Below are positions 11,204 to 22,921 of a DNA stretch of 64,000 bases, in pieces. Position 1 is the first letter of the stretch. Each line of letters opens with the position of its first letter. The notes below the pieces were generated by a model, which did no database searches, was not told where the DNA came from, and worked only from the letters and a program-made list of their open reading frames with translations. Source of the stretch: Arthrobotrys musiformis (Eukaryota; Ascomycota; Orbiliomycetes; Orbiliales; Orbiliaceae); assembly GCA_036971715.1 (NCBI GenBank), contig JAVHJL010000001.1, positions 4,836,001-4,900,000 on the forward strand, in the 5' to 3' direction. The translations under genes and the position numbers were made by a program.

Positions 11204-11987
11204 ATCTAGCTATCAACTACAATATAGCGATAGGTAAATGCAATGGGTGTAGATGTGAAAAGTTGAGAGGGGGATTGGATATTAAATAGGTTTTGAATCT
11301 TTAATTACGCCGAGGCTGCTTGGGACCTACCCTGGCGCTTATCCAGCTTCGGCGAATGAATGAGGCTGCAATCAATATCGCATCTGTCAACCTAATCGAG
11401 GGCCTTGGGCCTTCAGCCTATGCGTGATGAGGGCTATTTGAGTGCGGTCTTGGTGTTGGAAGTTGTTGCATGTTGAGTCACGGCGGGGTTCCATTTGGTC
11501 ACACAAGCCACCGGGAAGTCTTGGAACATGTCTTGGCGGATACCGGGCGAGTCGGTCGGTTCCCTGCAAGATTCCCGAATCCCCGGTTGAGATTTTTCGA
11601 TTAGATTGGCCTGGATCCACTCAACGCGTTGCAACCTGCCAGGAGCTGCACACATTGGTGACATGCGTGGTGGACCTTCGACGTCGCGTGTTTCTCGACG
11701 CCCTCCTTTTCACTAGCTCCAGTTCTCCTTAGTTCGGGTTTCCTTGTTATTCTTCCCTCCTTCCTCCATCATCGTCAACATCATCATCGATATCATCTTT
11801 CATCCAACGCTTCGCAATTGTAGATGATAGTTACAAGCCTTCCTTACATCATAAGCAACGAGCTTCGAGCATCCTAAACCGATTGGGTTGCTGTAGATAA
11901 GAAGAAAAAAAAAGCCTTACCAATAAACCCCAATATTTACCTACATACAACATCAAGGGCGTAACTCGCCGCCAAAATAATCGCAAT
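11204..11987. other. Divergent upstream region of an F-box gene and MSH6
   Basis: No coding frame supported. The stretch next to MSH6 is rich in CT and ATC runs, as in fungal leaders. Confidence 0.6.
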
Positions 11988-14900
11988 ATGGCGCCGAGTA
12001 CTTCCAAAAAGTCGGCTGGTGGCAACAATGCATCGACTCCGTCGTCTTCAATCCGGAAGTCGTCAAGCTCGGGGCCGGGCGGCACCCCTTCCTCGGCGTC
12101 GGGTCCCAAACAACGTTCCCTTTTCACGTTCTTTCAAAAGGTCTCTAGGGAAGATCAACAGCAGCAAGCTCAAGCTCAGCCCTCTGTGGCTGCGGCAGCA
12201 GCGAAGGAAGATGAGAAGATGGACGAGGCTCCCGCTGTTCAGGAACAAGAGAGCATGCTCCCGCCGCCGTTAAAGCCATCTGCTTCCAAGTCTTCGCTTA
12301 AAGTCAAACCTGCTGCTTCGAAGAAAGGGAAGGCGGCATTCACTACTCCTGTTCCTAGCAGTGACCCTGCCCGGGCGTCTAGCCCCGCCGAGGGTATGGA
12401 GAGTGAGGTTGTCGGAGAGATGAATGGTATGGTAAAACATGTCTTAGAAGTCAATGGGTGTTTGTAGCTTATGATTGGTGTTATTCTAGGCTTAAAGCTC
12501 AATTCCTCCATAGTGAGGACATCTAGAGCCGAGATAAAAATCACTGAGGCATCTAGTCCTCTGGCGAGAACTGTACGTCTTAGCCTCGAACCTACTGGAA
12601 TAACCCTAAGAAATGGTTGCAGTATCTAACTAAACAATTTCAAACCGAACAGGGGAAGAAAAAGGTCAACTACGCGGAACCAGACTCTGATGAAGACGAA
12701 GACATGGTTAGCGCTGGGAATAGAAGGAACAGCAGGAGAGGCACTAAGCGACAGAAACTCGTGATTAGCGATGACGAGGACGAATTCGTGGCTGCAGCTG
12801 ACTCTCCTGAACCCGAAGATGCAGATGAGGACTATGGGATGTCTGGTATGGTTATTTTCTACCGTTAGTGTGGTAAACTGGATACTAACTCGCTCTAGAC
12901 GACGACCTCGATAACTTCATAGTAGATGATTTTGAGGATGAGGAGAGTGACACCCAAAAGTCTAAGAAGAGGAAGAGGACAGAGAAGAAGACTACTACAA
13001 AGCGGGCAGCCCTTGCATCATCTCCTCCACCCAGGTCTTCGCCACCACCTATGGCGTCTAGCAGCAGCGGTGGTGGCTCTGGAAGTGCTTCGAGATTCAA
13101 GTACGATCCGAACACATCCTCTACCCTTGCATCTACCGCATCAAGCAGCTATGTTTCCAAAGGTGCCTCCTTTAACAAGAAGCCGGCTGAAAAGCCCAAG
13201 CTAAAGAGCAAAGAAGAGGAAGTCCGTTACCCTTGGCTAGTGGATATCCAAGATAAAGATGGAAATCGCCCAGGCGATGGCGACTACGATCCACGTACCC
13301 TCTTCATCCCCAAATACGCATGGAATAAGTTTTCACCTTTCGAGAAACAATACTGGGAGATCAAACAGGATCTCTTCGACACAGTTGTGTTTTTCAAGAA
13401 GGGCAAATTTTACGAGTTGTACGAGAATGATGCCACCGTTGGGCATCAAGAGTTTGATTTGAAGCTGACGGACCGGGTGAACATGCGTATGGTGGGTGTC
13501 CCTGAGTCGTCGCTGGATATGTGGGCCTCGCAGTTCATTGCGAAGGGTTACAAGATTGCGAGGGTAGACCAGAAGGAGACAGCTCTCGGGAAAGAGATGA
13601 GAGAGAACGATTCGAAGAAAAAGGATGCGGATAAGATTATCCGACGAGAGCTGGAGTGTGTGTTGACAGGTGGAACTTTAGTCGATGAGACTATGTTGCA
13701 AAACGAGATGGCAACGTATTGTGTGGCGATTAAGGAGAGCGTTGAGGATGGAGTTCCATCCTACGGTATCTGTTTCGTGGATACTGCCACTGGCTGCTTT
13801 TCATTGGCAGGTTTCCAGGATGATGTTGATGCTACCAAGTTCGAGACTCTTGTGGCACAAATTCGCCCCAAGGAGCTGGTGCTTGAAAAAGGCTGCCTTT
13901 CCACAAAAGCTCTACGTATCCTGAAGACAAACACTGGCCCAAGGACCATCTGGACAAACCTCAAATCAGAGAGAGAGTTTTGGGACGATGAGCAAACTAT
14001 CCGGGAGCTTGATGCAAGCTCTTATTTTGAAAAGGATGGTGCAGTTTCGTGGCCAGAGGCCCTGGAGAAGTCGCGGGACAAGCCGCTTGTCATGTCGGCC
14101 TTTGGAGGTCTGCTATGGTACCTACGGCAGCTCAAGATCGATGCTGATCTTGTCAGCCTTGCGAACTTCCAATGGTATGACCCAATCCGCAAGTCAACAT
14201 CCCTTGTTATGGATGGACAGACTCTGCAGAACCTCGAGATCTTCTCCAACTCTTTCGACGGAGGTGCTGCAGGTACGCTATTCAACCTTCTTAACCAATG
14301 CATCACCCCGTTCGGAAAACGAACCTTCAGACAGTGGCTATGCCATCCTCTCGCGGATGCCCGAAAGATCAATGCTAGATTGGATGCAGTGGAGGCTATA
14401 ATGGCCGACTCTGCGCTGTTGGATACTTTCACCACACAGCTGAATAGACTTCCTGATCTTGAACGCATGATCTCACGTATTCACGCCGGAAGCTGCAAAC
14501 CCGCCGACTTCCTTCGTGTTATCGAGGGCTTCGAACAAATTAACGTCACCATGTCCGAAATCAAAGCTTACGGAGGCGGAGGCGATGGCGTTATCGCGGA
14601 GCTCATTGAGAGCATGCCAGATCTTGACGGACTCCTTGAGCCTTGGAATACAGCTTTCGATCGTAGAGAGGCTAAGGACGGAAAGCTGATCCCTGAGCAC
14701 GGGGTTGAACAAGATTTTGACGATTCGCAAGATAACATCAACCAAATCGAGAAAGACCTGCAAAGCCTGTTGGCGAGCTACAAGAGCAAGCTGAAGTCTC
14801 CATCTTTGAGGTTTTGCGACAGCGGTAAGGAGATATATTTGGTGGAGGCCCCTGTTAAGGTCAAGGTGCCTGATAGCTGGATGCAAATGAGCGCCACTAA

Positions 14901-16092
14901 GCAGGTGAAGAGGTATTACAGTCCTGAAGGCAAGGCCAAAGTTCGCGAGCTGCAGGAAGCTCGCGAGCGACATGCGCAGATCGAGAAGGAGCTTTTGGGA
15001 CGGTTTTGTATGAGGTTTGATGACCAGTACACCGAGTGGTTTAAGGCTGTGAAGGTGATTTCGCAGCTTGATTGTTTGATTAGCTTGACGAAGGCATCGC
15101 AGGGTTTGGGCGAGCCGAGCTGCAGACCCCAGTTTGTGGAGTCCGAGAGGAGTGTGCTGGAGTTTGAGGAACTCAGGCACCCTTGTATGGTCAATACGAC
15201 GGGCGACTTTATTCCGAACGATATTCGTCTGGGAGGAAAGAATGCGAAGCTTACCCTCTTGACGGGAGCGAACGCTGCTGGTAAATCGACGGTTTTGAGA
15301 ATGGTGAGCATAACATACCTTGGTTCTTGGAGCATGAGCTAATGAGGTGTGTAGACTTGCATCGGTGTCATCATGGCACAGATTGGGTGTTATGTCCCGG
15401 CCATTAGCTGCAGGATGACAGTCGTAGACCGTATCATGTCAAGACTTGGTGCAAACGACAACATATTTGCTGCACAATCGACCTTCTTCGTTGAGCTTTC
15501 CGAGACGAAGAAGATCCTGAGCGAAGCGACGCCTAGGTCGCTCGTCATTCTTGACGAACTAGGCCGTGGTACTTCATCTTATGATGGGTAAGCTTGAAGT
15601 TTTCTCGCTACGGCTGTGAACAATGCTAACTAGCCTTTTAGAGTCGCAATCGCCCAAGCGGTCCTCCACCATGTCGCAACCCATATCGGCGCAATTGGGT
15701 ACTTTGCAACCCACTACGGGTCGCTAGCCACGGAGTTCCAAGATCATCCGGAAATTCAGCCACGCCGTATGAAGATTCTAGTAGACGACGATCAGCGCAA
15801 TATCACTTTCCTTTACAAGCTGGAGGAAGGCGTTGCCGAGAAGAGTTTCGGAATGTACTGCGCTGCCATGTGTGGTATCGACAAGAGCATTATTGACAAG
15901 GCCGAGGAAGCGGCAGCTATGTTTGAACATACTAGCCGACTGAGGGAAGGCTTGGAGAAAGCGAGAGAGGGATGTTATGTACCGCTCGGATTACAGAGTG
16001 ATTTGGCCTATTTGATCAGAGGGGAGGTCGAAGGTGGTGAGGCCGGGGGCATGATCATGGAGACCATGTTGAAGGCGATCAAGGCCCTATAA
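11988..16092 (+). CDS. MSH6: DNA mismatch repair protein Msh6
   Basis: Six exons: 11988-12426, 12490-12572, 12653-12845, 12899-15303, 15355-15587, 15642-16092. All junctions keep frame; 1267 aa, the usual Msh6 length. A PIP box QRSLFTFF (residues 42-49) docks to PCNA. An acidic, Lys-rich linker follows. The mismatch-binding Phe-x-Glu is in GKFYELYE near residue 408. MutS core and lever domains follow. Walker A is TGANAAGKST near 1027 and Walker B is VILDELGRGTSSYDG near 1102-1116, with the switch motif FATHYGSLA after it. It partners Msh2 in MutS-alpha to recognise base mismatches and small loops in the nucleus. Introns cluster in the linker and around the ATPase domain. Confidence 0.97.
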
Positions 16093-16505
16093 ATGGGTAA
16101 GATTTGGTGGGATTGGGAGGATACACTGGCCATTTGAGGATCTTTGGCTTTTCTTTTATCATGGAACGGCGAGAGCGGTTCGTATCATCATTATTTTTTT
16201 CATTATTGCAATTGCTTTTTTTGGAATATCCTTTTTCGTTCTATGCATAGCGGGGCTTTATACAGCTTTATTAGAGCATAGACTAGATCCGACCTAAATA
16301 ATATAGGTAGACCTAATTGAAACTATTATTTACACGAAGACAAGATCCCCTGTTCTTCAATGCGGTCATCATAGTCGCAAGCTAGATAAGAGGCTGCTAC
16401 CCTGTGAGCTGCTGGCTCATGGCAGATAAATCCGTCTCGTCGCCGGTGCCCTCCTAGATATACCTTGTGAACGGCATCATCCGCAGCTTTACACCTTGTA
16501 TGGAA
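16093..16505. other. Convergent 3' region between MSH6 and HYPK
   Basis: AT-rich 3' flanks of both genes; nothing else seen. Confidence 0.6.
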
Positions 16506-16927
16506 TCATGCCGACGGGGTAATCATAGCCTTTAGGGTCGCGTTCAGATCGGCGCCGTGTGCCCGTAGCAATTCCGTAGCCTTCGCCTTCGAAACCTCCA
16601 TTTCCTCGACCTATATCCAATCATTAGTCTCCTTTCCACGATTCAATTTGTCCCAAGAGAGGAGCATACAATAACAGCTACATCCTCCGCCGCAACCTTC
16701 ACAATCACTTTCTTCGCGCCAGCGTCGGCGGGTTTTCCGGCACCGACGGAGAGGCTGGATAATCCGGCAGCTAGGGCCTCGGCGTTAGCGCTGTTTGCGG
16801 TGGGGGTGGAGGAGTCATCGAGGGAGCTGTGGGTGTCGAGGTTGGAGAGGGCTTTGAGGGTTTTGGCGTCCTCTGCGTTTGTGGGCTTTTGGGGGAGGTC
16901 TTCGGTGTCGGGTGTGGGGTCGGACAT
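16506..16927 (-). CDS. HYPK: HYPK-like NatA accessory protein with UBA domain
   Basis: Exons 16927-16670 and 16610-16506, joined in phase 0 by a GTATGC...ATAG intron; 120 aa. The N-terminal half is disordered (SDPTPDTEDLPQKP). The C-terminal half has the HYPK signature: a basic helix (GAKKVIVKVAAEDVAVI), then VEEMEVSKAKATELLRAHGAD and LNATLKAMI, a UBA-like three-helix domain. HYPK binds and regulates the ribosome-associated N-terminal acetyltransferase NatA. The frame is open to an ATG at 17008, which would add 27 Pro/Lys-rich residues. The internal Met at 16927 was preferred because known family members start close to that point. Confidence 0.85.
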
Positions 16928-17474
16928 TGTGGTGGTTGGTGGGGGTGGTGGTGTTTTGAGGTGTTCTCGAGGCCGAAGCTTGGGGATAGGCTTTTTTTCT
17001 GAGGTCACGGCGACAACGCGAAACCGGGGTCGAAATGCAACAGCTCGGTGGATATCTGCCCATATAAGCCCGAACGTATGGAATCCGCCTCAATCGAGAT
17101 AATATAATTAAACCTTCTTCATTTCATAACTGTCTAAGCACACACCGAACCTTGACAATTAACTACAGCTACTTTCTTTGAAGCTACAAAGTTACCACTT
17201 TTGTCACATGACCGTGGCATCCCTAAATCCAGAGGCACCTATGGTGACAGTTTGGGTACATATATATAGAACTTTGGGCTCAATGATCTGAGGGGGTTAT
17301 ATATACTATATAATATTGCATTTAGGCTAGCGTGCGTGCAATGTGTATATGTATGTCTAGAACTACTTAGCTATCTATAGTACCACGTATGGCTACACTA
17401 GGTAAATATATAATATATGGTGTATTTAGGTTAGTTTGATCTACGGCTTCGACCAGCTCTGGTTTACAAGACAA

Positions 17475-17487
17475 CTGGGTACGAGAC
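17475..17487 (-). repeat. Dispersed hairpin motif, copy 4
   Basis: Minus strand GTCTCGTACCCAG; preceded by TT as in the copy at 63965. Confidence 0.5.
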
Positions 17488-17562
17488 AATCTATATCTCT
17501 TGATAAACATGATTTTATTATATAATAATTTATACATTTCCGGCGTTGGACGTGTACTTACC

Positions 17563-17575
17563 CTGGGAACGAGAC
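17563..17575 (-). repeat. Dispersed hairpin motif, copy 5
   Basis: Minus strand GTCTCGTTCCCAG. Confidence 0.5.
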
Positions 17576-19532
17576 TGGTGCTTGCCTGCCTATATAAAGG
17601 CATCTTTCCACCTGAATCCATCTTTCCCTCTTTCCACCTTTCCACCTTCCCACCTTCCCACCTACGCATTCATCATACTAGACTATCCCTCCAAAACGCT
17701 GATGTGGAAAGAAACTACCACGGATCTTATTTGGGCTCGGGATTGACTTTCCCAAGAGACGGATCAACGTGCTACAAGTGCGATGGTCTGGCCGGGTGGA
17801 ACCACAGTAGTGTCGAATAACCGTACCAGGTGCCAAAAATATGCTTGGCTTGCCTGCCGAAAACTGCAGAGCGCACCTCAACTTCCATCCGACAGCCTCC
17901 GCGCCACGGAACTCAACCTTTAATTATGGAAAGCATGTCTTAAGCTCTCGAGCTTCCCTGAGCCAACGACCGGCTAGTCACCTGTCAATGCGGGTTTAGT
18001 TTTCGAGCGGTAAAAGGCAAATCTTTCAAAATTTCTGGTCGCTACTCTGTGCGATACTGGAACAGGGCCAGCCTTTTCGTACTTTTCGTAAGTAGTCTAG
18101 TTCTTGTGGTATTTCTTATGTTAGCTTCTTGGGTAGTACGATACTATTTGCTAACATTCTTCTATCTTATAGAAATTAGCCTGATTCTTTCCTTAAGGCA
18201 CTGCCAAACACCGGAGACACCCGCTGGTCTCCACCACATTCCCTCCCAGCTACTATACGGGAGCGGCTGTGGTCTTGGGCCCACCGTCACCGTTGCCGTC
18301 CCTATTGCTATCATATTCGTCGCCATTACTGTATCCCTTCTCCCATTTCAATTTCAAATCCACTACCTTTCTCAAGGCTACTGAGGAGGATATGAGATGG
18401 AGCTTCAAATGCTCCGCGAATGGAAAACGATGGCTATCTCTAGATTTTCTTCTATATATTTCTTCTTTTTCCCCTGCTAGACTATTATGTGCGCTAGTGC
18501 ACCAGCTTGTGCCTCATTTCATAGTTTCATTTTTACCGTTTTTACTATCATTTATTTCTTGTCTATTCCTCTTCTTGTTGTTTTTAGTGTTATAATTCAT
18601 TGCGATTATTATTTTAGAAGTCTGCCCAGGCTTGGTACATAGCTTTGAGGGTGAGTCCAAATACACTATTCGTAACTCTTGTAGTATATATTCCGAAAAG
18701 GATCGAAATTCCAACTTCAGTTTGGAAATTCTACCCGTAAAACAGATATACTTCCAATCTGGGTCTGCAGCACGTGGTATGACCGGTATTCGTGCCGGTT
18801 TTACAGATCCAATAACCTATATTATATAACTCGCCACGTGGGACAACCAAGATCGGGAGGGTCGCTACGAAGCACCAATCCAACTTCAAAGCCTTTCCAG
18901 GATAGCCGTATATTCGATTAGTGTTTTGCAAATTTGCAATTTGAGTTTTTTGGCCATGTTGTGGTCACGGAATTTCAGATTTCGGTGGCAATTGGCCGCG
19001 GAAATACAGTATGCAGAATATTGTTCAAGGTCTTTGTTTCGAGGGTTTCTTTGAAACGGACACATTATGCATTGCATTGTACCCGCATGCTTTAAGGCCC
19101 AAATCGGTATCGTACGTCATTCTTGGCAGGCCTGGCTGGCGAAGGGGGCTCCAGTAGGCAACTTGGGAGTTTTACAGGCTGCGCTACCGTATTTCCGCGG
19201 AGGTGGCACAAAAAAGGAACCTTTCTTGTCTTTCCCTTTTCTGTCGCCCCCCTGGGGTTTAGTTTAAGAATCTCAGGCGTTGGTGTGACACAGGGTTTGA
19301 GGAACACTTGTGGAAACGTCCATAGTGCATGTCTATGCAAAAATGTTTGGGAGGGGTTACGAGGAGATGCTTGTGACGGGCGTCTCAGTAAAATGTCTTC
19401 TGCCGATCGAGGTGTAGTTCTTATATCTTTGAGCGAATCTATGGTATATATAAGTATATATATATATAAGAAGTGCCCTAATGGCGAATTTACAGTCGCA
19501 TACGTAATTAATATAATAATTAATATCCGAAA

Positions 19533-21306
19533 ATGTATTTCTCAAAGCGCTGGTCGCTCAATTTACTTACTATCCTAGGGGCACTATCAGCTGCAACAGC
19601 CTCTCCAGTACCATGTCCTCGTGCATGTAAGTTCTATTTCAATACTATGGCTAATTCGTTCGATCCGTGCAAGAATTTTAAAGGGAATATACTAACCTCA
19701 CTGATCTTGGATAGGTAAAATAAACCCTTCCGACCTCCCGGACCTCATAGACATAACTATAGACGACATTTCCACGCACCTCCGCGACGGCTGCTTCTCC
19801 TCCTACCAGCTAACGCAGGCTTATATCGCACGCATAAACCAAGTGAACGACACCTTTCACGCAGTCCAAGAGATAAACCCGGATGCCCTGGCAATCGCTA
19901 AATCCCTCGACTGCGAGCGTAAACGGGGTAAAGTCCGTGGCCCCCTCCACGGCGTCCCTATCTTCTTAAAAGACAATATCGCCACATTTGACAAACTCAA
20001 TACCACATCGGGATCTTACGCCCTGGTAGGCGCAAAGGTTAAAAGAGATAGTACTGTGGCTGCAAAACTACGCTCCTCGGGTGCTATAATCCTCGGAAAG
20101 GTTGGGTTGACGCAATGGTCCAATCACCGTTCTAGCAATAGTACACCGGGTTGGTCTTCCCGTCACGGCCAGATAACCAGCGGATACTATCCCGGGCTAC
20201 GTCCTGAAGGCAGCAGCGGTGGTTCAGCAGTAGCTACAGATCTTGGTCTCGCCCTTGGAGCCTTGGGAACCGATACTTCGGGTTCGATTGTAACTCCTGC
20301 CTGGAGGAATAATTTGGTAGGAGTAAGACCCACCATGGGACTCACTTCTCGCGCTCTTGTGATACCTATCTCGGAGAGGCAGGATAGCGTGGGCCCTGTG
20401 GCGCGTACTGTTAAAGACGCTGCATATATTCTTTCCTCTATTGCCGGAAAATGCTCTGCGGATAACTACACTTCTGCGATTCCATTCGACAAGGTCCCGG
20501 AATACTGGCGTGGCCTGAATAAAGACTCTCTCCGAGGGGCCAAGATTGGAATCCCTAGTGCCGTCATAAAGGATATTATGAACAGTACCGACCCCTTCAG
20601 AGTAGAGTTCGAAAAGGCGGTAGATATCATCCGCGAACTTGGCGCAACCATACACGACAACAGAGAATTCACCGCATACGAAGAATACAAAGCCTTCACC
20701 GCAAATTTCACACTCTACTCGATCTGTGGAATGGAATTCAAGACCAATATCAGAAAATACCTAAACGACCTAGCAGTTAACCCGAATAATCTGCACGACG
20801 CCAAAGATCTCATCAACTACACAATGTCAGATCCCCGGGAAGAGTACCCAAATCGAAACGTTTTCCTCTGGGAAGCGGATACCACTAAGCTCCCCTGTGA
20901 TGATAACACCTGCAAGACGGCCTGGGACCTTACTCAGCTTCGTTATCGCCTCGGTGGTGAAGGAGGTATATTAGGTGCCCTTTCATCAGCTGGAGGTCCG
21001 GACGGACTGGACGCCCTAATTGTTCCAGCACACTACGCACCCGTTGATATCGCTGCAATCGCAGGATTACCGGTTGTCACCGTTCCACTGGGATTTCGCT
21101 CCAAAGATACTGTAGTAGAAAAGGACGAAAGAGGAGTGGTAACTACTGCGCCGAATGAACCATTTGGTCTTTTGTTCATCGGGAAAGCATGGGATGATCA
21201 AAAGTTGCTTAATTTTGCGTACGCATTCGAGCAGAAGACACAGGTTAGGAAGAAGGGTCCGAAGCAGTACAAGAGGCCTACCGCCCAGATCAAAGATTTT
21301 ATGTAA
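19533..21306 (+). CDS. Secreted amidase-signature enzyme
   Basis: Exons 19533-19626 and 19715-21306, joined through a GTAAGT...ATAG intron; 561 aa. An N-terminal signal peptide (LLTILGALSAATA, then SPVP) sends it to the secretory route. The amidase-signature catalytic Ser-cisSer-Lys set is visible: Lys in VPIFLKDNIAT (near residue 116), cis-Ser in EGSSGGSA and nucleophile Ser in GTDTSGSIVTPA (near 195-220). Such enzymes hydrolyse linear amides; the physiological substrate cannot be read from sequence. Several N-glycosylation sequons fit an extracellular or vacuolar site. The 5' intron right after the signal sequence is common for fungal secreted proteins. Confidence 0.9.
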
Positions 21307-21832
21307 ATGACCGGAAGCTTAGTGACAGGAGTTTAGGACTAGCGAGGGAACGATAGTTACATAGCATACATGTACGTGCCAGCTAATATATATAAATAAA
21401 TGCTACTCATTTAATATTTCAACATTACGAAACGATGGCCTTTAAAAATTGCATTTCATGAATTTAACCGGGAATTTTAGTTAGAGTTGTATGTATTCAT
21501 CAGAGTAGATGGCCTATATCGAGCACACCGGCGCACGGCTAGAGACAACTAGATACATAAGAGCATTGGGGGGGGGGGACTGTACTACTATACGTACTAG
21601 TTGTAGATACTCAAGTGCTCCCGGCACGCGGGTTGATATGATTGATTTTCAAGATATATATTCGAAGAGCTCGAGCTCTCAGTTGAGCATTTCAGAACAC
21701 GTGCACTGGCGCGAGTGTACGAGCCCGCACTGACTCAAGGTAATTAACTTTGCCAGTGCTCATGGCATCCAGCTATGCGATACAAACTTTAGGGGTATAT
21801 GAATTCAAAAGTACCATTCTAAAATATAGACT
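21307..21832. other. Spacer between amidase and tRNA
   Basis: No coding signal. It contains an 11-base G run at 21568-21578 and a SacI/XhoI-like palindromic patch near 21670. Confidence 0.6.
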
Positions 21833-21915
21833 GGCCTACTGGCCCAATGGCAAGGCGTCTGACTACGATTCAATTCGATATCAGGAGATTGCAGGTTCGA
21901 TCCCTGCGTAGGTCA
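21833..21915 (+). tRNA. tRNA-Arg(ACG), intact copy with 11-nt canonical intron
   Basis: Cloverleaf by eye: acceptor GGCCTAC (21833-21839) pairs with GTAGGTC (21908-21914) with one G-U; discriminator A at 21915. D arm GCC/GGC around CAATGGCAA. Anticodon stem TCTGA/TCAGG with anticodon ACG at 21865-21867. T arm GCAGG-TTCGATC-CCTGC. An 11-nt intron (21869-21879, TTCAATTCGAT) sits one base 3' of the anticodon, the canonical eukaryotic position. Mature length is 72 nt before CCA. The internal A and B boxes are intact. An identical but interrupted copy lies on the other strand at 22591-22728. Confidence 0.93.
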
Positions 21916-21924
21916 TAAGATATC

Positions 21925-21931
21925 TTTTTTT
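21925..21931 (+). terminator. Pol III terminator of tRNA-Arg copy 1
   Basis: A run of seven T begins 9 nt after the tRNA 3' end. Confidence 0.8.
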
Positions 21932-22573
21932 GCCCCTTTTTCCTTTTTTTTCGACTCGGTTACCTTCTTCGCACGACGTTGAAGACACACCGACAACACG
22001 AGCCACACCAAAATTTTCTTGTTGCGGAACGAGGCAAAACAGTAGCAGAAACCGTTGCGGTTTAAACAACCTACAAAATTAAACAAGATATGCCGGCGTG
22101 CATTGCGGTTCGCCAATTAGTTTGGGCGGCTTAGATAGGCTTAGAAATGAATATGGTTGTCTCCCGTCGTCGGTGCGTTTCTCAGTCTAATAGGCTACAT
22201 CCCGCACGTGGTCTGCGAAGTAAAAAAAATGCCGAGTCTTGATGTTCGATAGGCCCATATAGAGATACAATTGGCTCTAGATCCATACATAACCGACAGA
22301 GTCCTTCAGCTGCAACTGTAGCATCTTTTAAGTTAGTAGGAGACCGGTCCGGATAATCTGATATGCATACATGGCACTCCAAGGTCTATCATTGTTAAAT
22401 AGTTCGCCTCCCTATATAGCTAGAGCTATATATACAGGGAAGACGTTATTTTCACCGATACTTTCGACGTATGGTAACCAACCCCCAGAACGGTGATTGA
22501 CGCATCGATTGAGAAATCATTTTTTGTTTTTTAAAAAAAAACAAAATGAAGAGAGGTTTCTTGAGATCAAACC

Positions 22574-22581
22574 AAAAAAAA
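22574..22581 (-). terminator. Pol III terminator of tRNA-Arg copy 2
   Basis: Eight T on the minus strand, 9 nt beyond the tRNA 3' end. Confidence 0.75.
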
Positions 22582-22590
22582 TATTGGTAG

Positions 22591-22728
22591 TGACCTACGC
22601 AGGGATCGAACCTGCAATCTCCTGATATCGAATTGAATCGTAGTCAGACGCCTTGCTGTAAGAGATGTTAGTGAAATTCGATGTCTTTGATGTGGAAGAT
22701 TTTTTCTTACCCATTGGGCCAGTAGGCC
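22591..22728 (-). tRNA. tRNA-Arg(ACG) interrupted in the D-loop by a 55-nt insert
   Basis: Read on the minus strand this locus is base-for-base identical to the tRNA at 21833-21915 over all 83 positions, including the 11-nt anticodon-loop intron (22637-22627), except that 55 nt are inserted in the D-loop at 22710-22656. The insert falls after CCCAATGG and before CAAGGCG. It lies between the two halves of the D arm, so it splits or stretches the internal A box, but the B box and T arm are intact and a T-run terminator follows. Without removal of the insert the product cannot fold as a normal tRNA. It could be a tRNA gene with a second, removable intron, or a dead copy. Confidence 0.85.
22656..22710 (-). 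other. Spliceosomal-type intron inside a tRNA gene
   Basis: On the minus strand the 55-nt insert begins GTAAGA, contains a fungal branch-site match TTCACTAAC whose A is about 12 nt from the end, and finishes TCTTACAG. These are the donor, branch and acceptor features of the introns in neighbouring protein genes, and 55 nt is a normal size for them. The ends GTAAGA and TCTTAC are also perfect 6-nt reverse complements. Only one base (G) is ambiguous at the boundary. No target-site duplication is visible. No other copy of this insert was noticed in the window. Confidence 0.8.
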
Positions 22729-22921
22729 TACTGTTGTTGTTTTGTCGGCTAGGTTAAAGAACCCTTAGCGGATTTGGGTTCGGGTAGAACCATGTCCTCA
22801 GCAAATTTCTACCTAATGTGGAACTCCCACGCCAGCAACACGAGTCAATTCGACTGCACCACATCAAAATTTGTATTGGAAAGGGTCTGCCATAGAGATT
22901 GACAGCTGTGAACCCTAGCTT

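Larger units (their letters stand above)
16928..19532. other. Long gene-free region with two hairpin motifs
   Basis: Between HYPK and the amidase, transcribed away from each other. Several short frames exist, including a hydrophobic 111-codon one at 18049-18384, but none shows convincing protein character. Hairpin motif copies lie at 17475 and 17563. Confidence 0.5.
21916..22590. other. Spacer between the inverted tRNA pair
   Basis: No gene recognised. It includes long A and T runs. It would form the loop if the two tRNA copies folded back on each other. Confidence 0.5.

Noticed and set aside
14473..15180. 235-codon minus-strand frame inside MSH6
   Set aside because: Antisense shadow of the conserved MutS core.
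16928..17008. N-terminal 27-codon extension of HYPK
   Set aside because: Low-complexity Pro/Lys sequence not expected in the family; the internal Met gives the normal start, although the longer form cannot be excluded.
18049..18384. Hydrophobic 111-codon frame
   Set aside because: Composition follows the local AT/CT-rich DNA; no domain, no splice partners and no clear promoter context.
21660..21690. Palindromic GAGCTCGAGCTC patch
   Set aside because: Short self-complementary sequence with no further context; likely chance.
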